A stretch of 38,267 nt of DNA from Phormidium tenue FACHB-1050 (GCF_014696925.1 NZ_JACJQY010000050.1:1-38267); one strand, 5' to 3'. Positions 1 through 9,593 are shown, numbered from the stretch's first letter. The notes: generated by a model not told the origin, from the letters alone. Program-made: numbers and translations.

Positions 1-36
1 ATTTGCCTCGATAAATTCTTGCAGTTCTTCGGTCAT
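1..36 (-). CDS. N-terminus of a probable IS630-family transposase (partial)
   Basis: An ATG at 36 opens a frame MTEELQEFIEAN that runs off the left edge. It is preceded by a purine-rich GAAGAG about 6 bases upstream and sits about 65 bp inside a putative IS terminus. The first residues resemble helix-turn-helix IS630-type transposases of cyanobacteria, which often begin with a short Glu-rich segment before the HTH. Only twelve codons are visible, so the family call rests mainly on the adjacent terminus and its TA target. Confidence 0.45.
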   Translation of the reverse strand, partial: MTEELQEFIEAN

Positions 37-101
37 GTTTTTCTCTTCTAAAATTATTTTCCTGATTTCTACTTTCTCACAACTCATTTAGGATTGCTAT
101 A
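1..101 (-). mobile_element. End of an IS630/Tc1-type insertion element, cut by the window edge
   Basis: On the minus strand the DNA from 101 down to 75 reads TATAGCAATCCTAAATGAG and on into GTTGTGAGA, which looks like an IS terminus, and a transposase start follows at 36. The element begins at a TA inside the Tyr codon of the Pro-Asp-Tyr motif that the paralogous CHAT genes continue through, so it interrupts the pseudogene at 84-1878. TA targeting is typical of the IS630/Tc1 group. The far end lies outside the window, so size and target duplication cannot be checked. Confidence 0.6.
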
Positions 102-1878
102 GTCGGGTATCTTGTTGATTTCTGATTTGGGAAGTTGTTGAATCTGTTTAGCAAGTTGACTATTGATTTCTTTGCTATTGTCATAGCTAACCGCTAACAA
201 CTTATCGCTAATCGCTTTCTCTGGTTCTAAAAGTTGGACACCTTGCACCGATCTGTCACTACCTTTGATATTTTTGAGATAATCTTCGAGTTCTTGGACT
301 TTAAGGAGGTCGAGGACTTGGAGGGCTTCCATAATCCGTCCTTGTTTGAGCAGAAGATCCGCAAGATTGCGATAGCTACTTGCAATGGTATTGGTAAAAG
401 ACTGCTGTTCTTCTTCTTTAAGTTCCTTGAGGCTTTGGCGAATAGACTCAAATACATTAACAGATTGCTTATAAAAGAGAATCGAGATTTCAGTCTGACC
501 AAGTTGATTAAAATTGAAACCCAAATTATTTAGGGATGTTGCCTCACCTTGTCGATCGCCAATTTGCTTTTCGATTGCCAAGGACTGCTGATGTAAATTA
601 ATTGCTCTTTGATACTGTCTAAGATTTGTGTAGACAATACCCAAATTATTAAGTGTCTTAGCCTCGCCTTGGCGATCGCCGATTTTCTCCTGCATTTCTA
701 AAGCTTGTCGATAGAAGTCAATAGCCTTTTGATATTGTCCAAGCCTGTCATATGCTGCACCCAAATTATTGAGTGATCTTGCTTCAATACTGCTCTCACC
801 GATTTGCTTAGCGATCGCTACGGACTGCTGATAAAAATCAATTGCCTTCTGGTACTGTCCCAGATAGTCATATACAAGTCCCAAATTATTGAGTGACGTT
901 GCTTCACCATCACGATCACCAATTTGCTTTTTGATCGCTAAGGATTGCTGATAGAAGTCTATTGCTTTCTGGTATTGCCCTAGATTTTTGTATATAGCTC
1001 CCAAATTATTGAGTGATCTTGCCACACCATTGCGATCGCCAATTTGCGTTTGGATTGCTAAGGCTTGTTGATAAAAAACAATAGCTTTCTGGGCACTGGC
1101 TCACTAATTAGTGATATCAATCTGTAATCTATACCTGATAGCGCTCCTAGGCTTTAGCTGCGATTTGCTTGTAAAGCCTCGCCAATCAACGACTTCATCG
1201 GTCTATCACTAATTAGCTATCCAGAGCCGCTTTCTGATACTGACCAAGATTGTCAGACGCAAGTCCTAAATTATTGAGTGATATTGATTCCCCTTCACGA
1301 TCGTCGATTTGCGTTTGGATTGCTAAGGCTTGCTGATAAAATTCTATTGCTTTCTGATACTGTCCAATATTGTTATAAGCTAATCCCAAATTATTGAGTG
1401 ACGTTGCTTCTCCATAGCGATGACCAATTTGTTTTTGGATCGCTAGGGCTTGCTGATAGAAATCTATTGCTTTCTGATACTGTCCGAGACTATCGTATGC
1501 GCCACCTAAATTACTGAGTGCCATTGCTTCCCCTTTGCGATCGCTGATTTGGGTTGTGATCGCTAGAGATTGTTGATAGAAATCAATGGCTTTCTGATAT
1601 TGTCCAAAGCTTTCGTAGGCAGTACCTAAATTATTGAATATAGTTGCTTCACCTTTACGATCTTTGATTGTGCGATAGATTTCTAAAGCTAGTTGCCATG
1701 TTTGAATGGCTTCTCGATAACGACTAGCTTGATATAACTGATTTCCTTGCCTTAATAGTCGAGTTGCTTCTGCTTTGGAGTCTTGTGTTGTTTGAGCTTG
1801 GATACTTTCAATGATTGTGATTGACATCGGCAAACAAGACAAACAAGCCAACATTACAATACCGATCACCTTATTCAT
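84..1878 (-). pseudogene. TPR-CHAT gene broken twice: TPRs split by a 137-bp element, CHAT domain lost to an IS
   Basis: The N-terminal half (1878 to about 1229) begins with an exported leader (MNKVIGIVMLACLSCLP, ending near AQ) and four TPR units, then runs into an inserted element and stops as ALDS. The C-terminal half (about 1091 to 84) resumes in the same TPR unit and continues through five more units and the conserved linker that precedes CHAT domains (ALQVLDLLKVQELEDYLKN), but ends at KIPDYSNPK where an IS630-type terminus begins. Removing 1092-1228 plus one copy of the 8-bp duplication restores an uninterrupted frame across the break, GQYQKAIVFYQQ. The ATG at 1878 is chosen because paralogues start at the equivalent place behind a similar ribosome site (GAGG, 9 bases upstream). 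No CHAT catalytic residues remain in the window, so the gene is almost certainly non-functional. Confidence 0.9.
1092..1228. mobile_element. 137-bp non-autonomous inverted-repeat element with 8-bp target duplication
   Basis: The element starts GGCACTGGCTCACTAATTAG at 1092 and, read from the other end on the minus strand, starts GGCTCTGGATAGCTAATTAG at 1228; after these both ends continue TGATA. The ends match at about 20 of 25 positions. The direct repeat GCTTTCTG flanks it at 1084-1091 and 1229-1236. It has no coding capacity. GGC-beginning ends with 8-bp duplications are known for the IS1595 group, so it may be a derivative of such an IS; that assignment is inference. Confidence 0.85.
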
Positions 1879-1998
1879 CGCCGACATCCTCACATTTACA
1901 TCAAAACCCGCAGTAGCACACCAGCCAGCATAAAGCGATATTCCCCAAAACAGGCGATCGTTACAAAAAACATAACCAAAATCCACCAATTCTCCGTA

Positions 1999-2064
1999 GG
2001 GGCGTAGCATTACCGCCACCATCTACGCATATCATCGAGATCCTCAAACGGTGATGCTACGCCC
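1999..2064. repeat. Imperfect palindrome between TPR-CHAT paralogues (copy 1)
   Basis: The arms GGGGCGTAGCATTACCG (1999-2015) and CGGTGATGCTACGCCC (2049-2064) pair with one G-T wobble. A second copy lies at 9482-9547, where the central pair of the arm differs (GCGAAGC with GCTTCGC instead of GCGTAGC with GCTACGC), so both arms have changed together. Conserved DNA continues past each copy (CCCAAACCTCACAACGCAG) towards the 3' end of the next paralogue. The stretch 1888-2153 holds no other gene that I can see. Confidence 0.8.
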
Positions 2065-2153
2065 AAACCTCACAACGCAGCCACAATTTATCGGCGAGAG
2101 CGAAGAGGGTTTAGCATTTGCGGCTCGAGTCGTGATGATGGTGTAAATACTGT

Positions 2154-5100
2154 CTACAATCCATTACCGATCGCAAAGAATGCTGACCAGTAATTAGGAT
2201 GATTGAAGTTAGATGATTTAATCAGAGAAACTTGCGCTCGGCGTAATGCTTCTGTAACCGTGACATCACCTTTTTGTAACTCTTGATAAAACGCTGCCAT
2301 CAGAGCCTGTGTACCAGCATCATCGACTTTCCAGAGAGAAGCGATCGCCTGTTTTGCACCTGCCTTCTGGACTTGATAACCAAAACCAAGAATTTCTATC
2401 CCATTGTCTAACTTCCCTGTCCCAGTTTGGCAAGCACTAAGGACGATTAACTCTACATTAGGAATTTGCCAATCGGTAATTTCATTCAAACCAATTTTAT
2501 CGCCATTGCCAAAGATGATGAAGGAGTTTTCAGGCGTACCAATATTAAATTCGGCATGGGTGGCAAGGTGCAGAATATTGTAATTTTTGAGCCGAGATTC
2601 GATTGCTTGGCGGCTAAATTGTTCTTCTGTGAGCGTAGTTGAATTTTGGAAAGAATTGGCGATCGCTTGGACTTCTTTGAGGGTAGCTGGCAATCCAGAT
2701 TGCCCAAATTTGCGCTCATCGCCTTTGCCGCCAAACGCTCCAGCTAGAATACTGGGTGAGGTTTGAGGCTTAGCGACAAAGTCACTGAGACTATAGGAGA
2801 TGAGATTGCTAAGGCGATACTTCTCAACTAGCCATTGCTTGCCATCATAGAGCGCGGCAAGGGGAACATAACGTAATTGTCCATCGGGAGCATAGAGAAT
2901 AGTTTGCGCCTTGGCTTGGATGAGTTCCTTTTCGATTGGTTTAATCAACAAGTTATATAGTTCTGTCGCTGGTTCTAGCACATCCTCAGAACCCGCATCT
3001 AATAATCCTGTTTTAAAATCAATGATTAATTCTTCGAGTTTAGCTTGGGATATTTTGCTAGTACGGCTAATCGGTAGATTTTGGATGAGTTCCTTTTCGA
3101 TTGGTTTAATCAACAAGTTATATAGTTCTGTCGCTGGTTCTAGCACATCCTCAGAACCCGCATCTAATAATCCTGTTTTAAAATCAATGATTAATTCTTC
3201 GAGTTTAGCTTGGGATATTTTGCTAGTACGGCTAATCGGTAGATTGTTGGCAGAAAAGAGAATTAATTCTAGGCGATCGCTCAGACTTAAAGGATAAATT
3301 AATACGACTCCTTGGGGTAGCTTTTGCAAATACTCAGGAACCTTGTTGATCTCTGACTTAGGCAGTTGTTGGATCTGCTGGGCTAGCTGACGATTAAGCT
3401 CAGGGATTTTATCAAAGTTCATTGCTAATAGCTGTGAGCTAACTGCTTGCTCTGGCGCTAAAATTCTAATTCCCTCCGCAGTTCGCTCATTCCCTTTAAC
3501 ATTTTTGAAATAGTCTTCTAACTCTTGGATTTTGAGCAGATCGATAATTTGTAAGGCTTCCATTACTCTTCCTTGCTGAAGCAGTAAATCAGCGAGACGA
3601 CGGTAGGTTTGGGCTACGGTATTTAAATAAGTCTTTTGTTCTTCTTTACCTAAGCTCTTGATATCTTTGCGAATGGACTCCGTAACATTAATTGATTGTT
3701 TATAGAAGACGATCGCCGCTTCAGGTTGGGCTTGATAGGCTAGCAAGGCTCCTAGATTATTGAGAATTTCCCTTTCGCCTTCACGATTGCCAATTTTTCT
3801 AGAGACTGCTAAAGCTTTTTGATAGAAGTCAAGGGACTCTTGAGGTTTTTTGAGCGCACCGTAGGCAACTCCTAGGTAGCTCAGGGCATTCCCTTCATCT
3901 TTACGATTACTAATTTGTTGAGCTATTTCTAGAGCTTTGACAAAGAAGTTGATGCTTTCTTGGTGCTTACCAATATCGTTGTAAATCAGTCCCAAGTTAT
4001 TGAGAGCGTTACCTTCGCCGTTACGATTACCAATTTGTCTAGCGATGATCAAGGCTTGCTGATAGGATTCTGTTGCCTTCTGATACTGTTTTAAACTGCG
4101 ATAGGCAATGCCAAGATTGTTAAGAGTATTACCTTCACCACTACGATCGCCAATAGTTTGAAAAATGGTTAAGGCGGGCTGAAAGAAGTCGAGCGCTTTT
4201 TGGTACTGCCCTAAGTTACTGTACACCAATCCTAAATTGCCTAACATATTGGCTTCACCATTGCGATCGCCGATTTGTTTTAAGACCGTTAGAGATTGCT
4301 GATAAAAATTAATTGCTTTTTGGTACTGTCCTAAATAGTAGTAATTCCCTCCAAGGTTGCCCAATAAAGTTCCTTCTCCATTGCGATCGCCAATCTCTTT
4401 AGCAATTGCTAAAGATTTTTCATGGAAGTCGATCGCTTTGGCATAGTCACCGAGGCTGCTATAGGCATTCCCTAAGTTCCCTAATGTACCGCTTTCACTG
4501 CGGCGATCTCCAATACGTTTCGCAATGACTAGAGCCTGTTGATGAAATTCAATGGACTTTTGGTATTGACCAAGATTGCTATAGACCAAACCAATATTAC
4601 TTAGAGAATTACTGACACCTTGGAAATCTCCGATGCGCTTAGAAATTTCTACCGCCTGCTGATGAAATTCTAAGGATTTTTGATACTGCCCTAGAGAACC
4701 ATAGGCAAGCCCCAAATTTCCCAAAGCATTACCTTCTGCAAGCATATTCTTATATTGTTTGGCGATCGCTAAGGCTTGTTCAAATAGACCAATGGACTTT
4801 TGGTACTGCCCCAAAAAATAGTAGGCATTACCCATATTATTCAGGGTTGAGCTTTCACCATTGCGATCGCCAAGTTGTTTTTTGATGATCAAATCCTGTT
4901 GTAAAAATTCAATCGCTTTTGGATACTGACCAAGATTGACATAGGTGTTGCCTAAATTGTTAAGTGCGGATGATTGATTATAGAGATTACCAATTTGCTT
5001 AGCGATTGCTAAGCCTTCCTGTAATGCAGTAATTGCTGACTGATATTGCCCTAAGTTTTTGTAAGCTACCGCCAAATTAATGATGGTTGTGCTTTCACCA

Positions 5101-5816
5101 ATTTGATCCTTAAGCTGTTTAAAAATCACTAAAGACTGTTGATAGAATTCAATCGCCTGTGGATATTTCTGTAACGAATAATAAGTAAGTCCTAGATTTG
5201 ATAAGGCATTGGCTTCATTTTGCCGATCGCCTAATTCTCTAGAAACGGTAACGACCCGTTCATATAAGGAAATATTTTCTTGGTATTTGCCTAGAGCTTG
5301 ATAAATCCCAATTAATCCCCCAAGAGTAGTTCTCTCATTATTGCGATCGCCAATTTGCTGCCGAATAGTTAGGGCTTGCTTGTAAAAGTCAATCGCCTTG
5401 TCGTACTGTCTTAAGGCGGCATAGGCAAGCCCCAGATTGTTATAGGAATTACTTTGTCCTTGACGGTCGTTAATTTGCGTTCTGATTGCTAGAGACTGCT
5501 CGTGAAAGGCGATCGCTTGTTGGTACTGTCCGAGATAGTTATGGGCTAGTCCGATGTTACCAAGGAGCCGCGCTTCATCTATGGGGCTTTTGAGAACTCG
5601 AAATAACTCTAGGGACTTTTGCCAAGTGGCGATTGCTTCAGGATATTTCTTTTGGAGATATAGCTGGGTTCCCTGTTCTAGTAACTGTGTGGCTTGGGCT
5701 TTGCGGTCGATGGTGGCTTGGGCAAAGCTGCGATCGCTAAGAGCGATCTGCACAGGAAGGCAAGCTAAAAAAGTGATTAAGGCGATTTGTCCTGCCGAAC
5801 CCAGATGTTTATCCAT
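2154..5816 (-). CDS. Exported TPR-CHAT (caspase-like) protein, 1220 aa, with internal duplication
   Basis: Residues 1-38 form a hydrophobic leader ending near SFAQA, predicting export to or beyond the inner membrane. About 17 TPR units of 40 residues follow (consensus GQYQKAIDFYQQSLAI, then a Gly-Asp-Arg turn), up to about residue 770, then the helical linker ALQIIDLLKIQELEDYF. The C-terminal CHAT domain keeps both caspase-clan residues: His1087 in HLATHAEF and Cys1129 in SACQTG. It ends in HPNYWSAFFAIGNGL, as the paralogues do. CHAT proteins are peptidases or peptidase-like effectors of clan CD; the substrate here is unknown. Residues about 858-967 are a perfect 55-residue tandem duplication. 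The ATG at 5816 is preferred over an upstream TTG at 5849 because it matches the paralogues. The next paralogue upstream ends only 74 bp away, so co-transcription is possible. Confidence 0.9.
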   Translation of the reverse strand: MDKHLGSAGQIALITFLACLPVQIALSDRSFAQATIDRKAQATQLLEQGTQLYLQKKYPEAIATWQKSLELFRVLKSPIDEARLLGNIGLAHNYLGQYQQAIAFHEQSLAIRTQINDRQGQSNSYNNLGLAYAALRQYDKAIDFYKQALTIRQQIGDRNNERTTLGGLIGIYQALGKYQENISLYERVVTVSRELGDRQNEANALSNLGLTYYSLQKYPQAIEFYQQSLVIFKQLKDQIGESTTIINLAVAYKNLGQYQSAITALQEGLAIAKQIGNLYNQSSALNNLGNTYVNLGQYPKAIEFLQQDLIIKKQLGDRNGESSTLNNMGNAYYFLGQYQKSIGLFEQALAIAKQYKNMLAEGNALGNLGLAYGSLGQYQKSLEFHQQAVEISKRIGDFQGVSNSLSNIGLVYSNLGQYQKSIEFHQQALVIAKRIGDRRSESGTLGNLGNAYSSLGDYAKAIDFHEKSLAIAKEIGDRNGEGTLLGNLGGNYYYLGQYQKAINFYQQSLTVLKQIGDRNGEANMLGNLGLVYSNLGQYQKALDFFQPALTIFQTIGDRSGEGNTLNNLGIAYRSLKQYQKATESYQQALIIARQIGNRNGEGNALNNLGLIYNDIGKHQESINFFVKALEIAQQISNRKDEGNALSYLGVAYGALKKPQESLDFYQKALAVSRKIGNREGEREILNNLGALLAYQAQPEAAIVFYKQSINVTESIRKDIKSLGKEEQKTYLNTVAQTYRRLADLLLQQGRVMEALQIIDLLKIQELEDYFKNVKGNERTAEGIRILAPEQAVSSQLLAMNFDKIPELNRQLAQQIQQLPKSEINKVPEYLQKLPQGVVLIYPLSLSDRLELILFSANNLPISRTSKISQAKLEELIIDFKTGLLDAGSEDVLEPATELYNLLIKPIEKELIQNLPISRTSKISQAKLEELIIDFKTGLLDAGSEDVLEPATELYNLLIKPIEKELIQAKAQTILYAPDGQLRYVPLAALYDGKQWLVEKYRLSNLISYSLSDFVAKPQTSPSILAGAFGGKGDERKFGQSGLPATLKEVQAIANSFQNSTTLTEEQFSRQAIESRLKNYNILHLATHAEFNIGTPENSFIIFGNGDKIGLNEITDWQIPNVELIVLSACQTGTGKLDNGIEILGFGYQVQKAGAKQAIASLWKVDDAGTQALMAAFYQELQKGDVTVTEALRRAQVSLIKSSNFNHPNYWSAFFAIGNGL
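2916..3245. repeat. Perfect 165-bp tandem duplication inside a CHAT gene
   Basis: Bases 2916-3080 and 3081-3245 are identical by eye over the full 165 bp. The unit is 55 codons, so the frame is kept. Each copy encodes NLPISRTSKISQ through LLIKPIEKELIQ, the segment just before the TILYAPDGQLRYVP strand of the CHAT region. The three other intact paralogues have this segment once. The perfect identity means either a very recent event or an assembly error. Confidence 0.95.
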
Positions 5817-5890
5817 AGCCGCCACTTTGTCCTGAATTACAAAACTCAATCCAGCTTAACAACAGATGTCCTAAACCGTATCCGTCAAAT

Positions 5891-8800
5891 CTACAATCCA
5901 TTGCCGATCGCAAAGAATGCTGACCAGTAGAAGGGATGATTGTAATTCTTTGATTTGATCAGTGACATCTGAGCGCGTCGCAATGCTTCGGTGACAGTGA
6001 CATCACCTTTGCGTAGTTCTGCATAAAAAGCTGACATCAGCACACCTGTTTCATCATCTTTTACTGACCAGAGAGAAGCGATCGCTTGTTTTGCGCCAGC
6101 CTTTTGGACTTGATAGCCAAATCCTAAGATTTCTACACCACTGCCGAGTTTGCCTACTCCTGTCTGACAGGCACTCAAGATAATCAAATCGATGTTCGGA
6201 ATCTGCCAGTCGGTGATTTCATTGAGGCGGATTTTGTCGCCATTGCCGAAGATGATGAAGGAGTTGTCTGGCGCACCAGTGTTAAATTCGGCATGGGTGG
6301 CAAGATGGAGAATATTATGGTTTTTAAATTTGGACTCAATGGCTTTACGACTAAATTGTTCTTCGATGAGGGTGACTGAGTTTTGGAAAGAGTTGGCGAT
6401 CGCTTGAACTTCTTTAACGGTTGCGGGTAAGGCTGTTTGTCCAAATTTTTTCTCTCCAGCTTTACCGCCAAAGGCTCCTGCGAGGATGTTGGGTGGATTT
6501 TGGGGTTGGGGTGTAAAGTCGGAGAGGGTGTAGGCAATGAGGTTGCTAATCTGGTATTTCTCAACTAACAATTGTTTGCCATCGTAGAGTGCGGCGATGG
6601 GAATGTAGCGTAGTTGTCCATCGGGTGCATAGAGAATTGTTTTGGTGTTGAATTGAACGAGTTCGGCTTCGATGGGTTTAATCAGGAGGTTATAGAGTTG
6701 AAGTGATGGCTCTCTGAAGTCTTCGGAACTAGGATCAAGGAGTCCTGTCCTAAAATCAACAATTAAGGTTTCTAGTTGAGCTTGGGAGATTTTGGTGGTG
6801 CGGCGGATGGGGAGGTTGTTGGGGGAGAAGAGGATGATTTCGAGGCGATCGCCTAAAATAAATGGATAGAGTAGTACTGTTCCCATTGGGATTTGATTGA
6901 GATAGTCAGGAACTTTGTTGATTTCGGTTTTGGGAAGTTGCTGGATTTGATTTGCAAGTTGTCGATTAAGTTCTGGAGCATTATCAAAGCTAACCGCTAG
7001 CAGCTTATCGCTAAGAGCTAACTCTGGTGCTAATAGTCTGACTCCCTGTGCGGATCTGTCGCTGCCTTTGATATTTTTGAGGTAGTCTTCGAGTTCTTGG
7101 ACTTTGAGGAGGTCGAGGACTTGCAGGGCTTCGATGATGCGGTTTTGTTGAAGGAGGGTGTCGGCGAGGTCGCGGTAGGTCTTTTCGACTGTGGCTAAAT
7201 AGGATTGTTGGAGGTCTTTGTCGAGTTTTTTGATATCTTTGCGGATTGCTTCGCGGACGTTGATCGATTGCTTGTAAAAGAGAATTGCTAGTTCTATCTG
7301 GTTCAGAGCTTTGAAGGCAACACCTAGATTATTGAGAGACAATCCTTCACGCTCACGATCGCCTATTTTCTTAAAAATTTCTAAGGATTGCTGATAAAAA
7401 TTAATTGCTTTTTGAGTTTGTCCAATCATATTATAGGCAATACCGAGATTAGAGAGCAAAGATGCCTGACCATTGAGATCGCCGATTTGTTTGAAGATTT
7501 CTAATGACTGCTGGTAAAAGTCAATTGCCTTCTGGGATTGTCCAAAGCTGTCATGAACAATCCCAAGATTACCGAGTAAAGCTCCTTCACCCTCACGGTT
7601 ACCGATTTGCTTTGTGATTGTTAGAGACTGCTGATAAAAATCAATTGCTTTTTGATATTTTCCAATTTTCCTGTAAGCTTCTCCGAGATTACCTAGAGAA
7701 GTTGATTCACCCTTGCGGTTACCAATTTGCCTTGTGATTGCTAATGACTGCTGATGGAAGTCAATTGCTTTTTGGTATTGTCCAAGGTTTTCATAGGCAA
7801 GTCCGAGATTATTTAGAGAACTTGATTCACCCTCGCGGTCACCGATTTGCCTTTTAATAGCTAATGACTGCTGACTGAAGTCAATTGCTTTTTGGTATTG
7901 TCCAAGTCTATAGTAAGTACTAGCTAGATTACTTAAAGAATTCCCTTCCCCTCTAAGATTGCCAATTTGCCTGTCGATTCCAAGAGACTGCTGATAGAAA
8001 TCAATTGCTTTTTGGTATTGTCCGAGTCTATCATAGGCATTGCCTAGATTATTTAGAGAATTTGATTCACCTTTGCGATCGCCAATCTGCCTTTTGATTT
8101 CTAATGATTGCTGACTGAAGTCAATTGCTTTTTGATATTGTCCAAGATTACTGTAGGCATTGCCTAGATTATTTAGAGAATTTGATACACCATTCTGATC
8201 GCCAATTTGCCTTGAAATTGCTAGGGACTGCTGATGGGATTCAATTGCTCTTTGATATTGCCCAAGACTGTTATAGGCATTGCCTAGATTATTAAGCGAA
8301 GATGCTTCACCTTTGCGATCACTAATTTGCATAAAGACTTCTAATGACCGATCATAGAATTCAATTGCCTTTTGATATTGTCCAAGATTACTGTAGGCAC
8401 TGCCTAGATTATTGATTGCAATTGCTTCACCTTTGCGATCCCCTGATTCTTTATCGATCACTAGTGACTGCTGATAAAAATCAATTGCCTTTTGATATTG
8501 TCCAAGATTACTGTAGGCACTGCCTAGATTTCCGAGCGCATTTCCCTCACCCTGTCGATCTTTGATTTCCCTTGCGATCGCTAAACTTTGCAACTGAAAC
8601 TCAATTGCTTTGTCATATTTGCCGAGAGAATTATAAGCATTTGCCAGATTTCCGAGTGACTGTCCCTCTCCCCGTCGATCTTTGATTTCCCTAGAAACTG
8701 ATAAGCTTTGCAACTGAAACTCAATTGCTTTGTCATATTTGCCGAGAGAATAGTAAGCAATTCCCAGATTTCCCAGCACATTTCCCTCAGCAAGGCGATT

Positions 8801-9304
8801 TTTGATTTCTCTTGAGATTTTTAGACTTTGTAGATAATATTCAATCGCCTTTTCGTATTGCCCAAGCGAATCATAAGCAAGTCCAAGACCGTTAAAAGCA
8901 TCAACCTTACATTCAGAGTATCTAATTTCTTGACAGATAGCTAAAGCCTTCAAATCAAGTTGAATTGAATTGTTATAGTCATTAGCCCTTCTCCTTTCAC
9001 TTCCCTGCTGTAATAGTCGATCTGCTTCAGCTTTGCGAGATTGAATTATTTGCGAGGTATCAGGAATTACTAAAGATGGAATTCTAATAGGAATATCTCC
9101 GTTCGATGGAGATATAGGGATATCTCCATCATCAGACATATCGATGGGAATATCACCATCATCTGGTACTTTCTGAGCTATCTCCGCATTACCCTCTCGT
9201 CTTACTTGCGCTTGCACTACCTCAGCCCCACCAACAAGGCAAAGAGCAAAAGGCAAAAGGTAAAAGTGAGCGAGTTTCGATGATTTCTTGCGATGGGGCA
9301 TCAT
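5891..9304 (-). CDS. Exported TPR-CHAT (caspase-like) protein, 1137 aa
   Basis: The protein has a leader (MMPHRKKSSKLAHFYLLPF to about VVQAQ), then an unusual acidic linker with three GDIPI motifs (residues about 49-74) not found in the neighbours. About 15 TPR units follow, many nearly identical (LGQYQKAIDFYQQSL). The CHAT domain has His1004 (HLATHAEF) and Cys1046 (SACQTG). In the SLWSVKDDET stretch it differs from the SLWKVDDAGT of the paralogues, but the catalytic pair is intact. The ATG pair at 9304/9301 is preferred; the frame remains open upstream only through a low-complexity AAAGGCAAAAGG repeat and begins there with a TTG. It lies 74 bp upstream of the 5816 gene on the same strand. 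Target and trigger are unknown. Confidence 0.88.
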   Translation of the reverse strand: MMPHRKKSSKLAHFYLLPFALCLVGGAEVVQAQVRREGNAEIAQKVPDDGDIPIDMSDDGDIPISPSNGDIPIRIPSLVIPDTSQIIQSRKAEADRLLQQGSERRRANDYNNSIQLDLKALAICQEIRYSECKVDAFNGLGLAYDSLGQYEKAIEYYLQSLKISREIKNRLAEGNVLGNLGIAYYSLGKYDKAIEFQLQSLSVSREIKDRRGEGQSLGNLANAYNSLGKYDKAIEFQLQSLAIAREIKDRQGEGNALGNLGSAYSNLGQYQKAIDFYQQSLVIDKESGDRKGEAIAINNLGSAYSNLGQYQKAIEFYDRSLEVFMQISDRKGEASSLNNLGNAYNSLGQYQRAIESHQQSLAISRQIGDQNGVSNSLNNLGNAYSNLGQYQKAIDFSQQSLEIKRQIGDRKGESNSLNNLGNAYDRLGQYQKAIDFYQQSLGIDRQIGNLRGEGNSLSNLASTYYRLGQYQKAIDFSQQSLAIKRQIGDREGESSSLNNLGLAYENLGQYQKAIDFHQQSLAITRQIGNRKGESTSLGNLGEAYRKIGKYQKAIDFYQQSLTITKQIGNREGEGALLGNLGIVHDSFGQSQKAIDFYQQSLEIFKQIGDLNGQASLLSNLGIAYNMIGQTQKAINFYQQSLEIFKKIGDREREGLSLNNLGVAFKALNQIELAILFYKQSINVREAIRKDIKKLDKDLQQSYLATVEKTYRDLADTLLQQNRIIEALQVLDLLKVQELEDYLKNIKGSDRSAQGVRLLAPELALSDKLLAVSFDNAPELNRQLANQIQQLPKTEINKVPDYLNQIPMGTVLLYPFILGDRLEIILFSPNNLPIRRTTKISQAQLETLIVDFRTGLLDPSSEDFREPSLQLYNLLIKPIEAELVQFNTKTILYAPDGQLRYIPIAALYDGKQLLVEKYQISNLIAYTLSDFTPQPQNPPNILAGAFGGKAGEKKFGQTALPATVKEVQAIANSFQNSVTLIEEQFSRKAIESKFKNHNILHLATHAEFNTGAPDNSFIIFGNGDKIRLNEITDWQIPNIDLIILSACQTGVGKLGSGVEILGFGYQVQKAGAKQAIASLWSVKDDETGVLMSAFYAELRKGDVTVTEALRRAQMSLIKSKNYNHPFYWSAFFAIGNGL

Positions 9305-9481
9305 AATTTGACAAGGAAAAAGTAGAAAGGCAAAAGGCAAAAGTGGGGGATTTTTGGGGCTTTTGGGCGCGATTACATCCCAAATTCTACGATCCGCACA
9401 GCCAATATATCACTAAATTTTCTTGTAACCCCATCTCCCCGATTCTTTTAAGCATTCATCAGAAACAAACAAAGTCCCGTA

Positions 9482-9547
9482 GGGGCGAAGCATTACCGCC
9501 ACCATTTAGGCATTTCACCACAACATCCAAACGGTAATGCTTCGCCC
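9482..9547. repeat. Imperfect palindrome between TPR-CHAT paralogues (copy 2)
   Basis: The arms GGGGCGAAGCATTACCG (9482-9498) and CGGTAATGCTTCGCCC (9532-9547) pair, and the DNA after them matches the copy at 1999-2064 up to GGGTTTAGCATTTGC (9590-9604). That last 15-mer returns in inverted orientation at 9643-9657, forming a second potential hairpin. The stretch 9305-9593 has no gene that I can support. Confidence 0.75.
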
Positions 9548-9593
9548 AAACCTCACAACGCAGAGACAAGCGATCGGCGAGAGCAAAGAGGGT

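Noticed and set aside
2911-3297. Plus-strand frame of 128 codons with an internal duplication
   Set aside because: It is the reverse of the duplicated region in the CHAT gene; the duplication explains the repeat, and it has no start context of its own.
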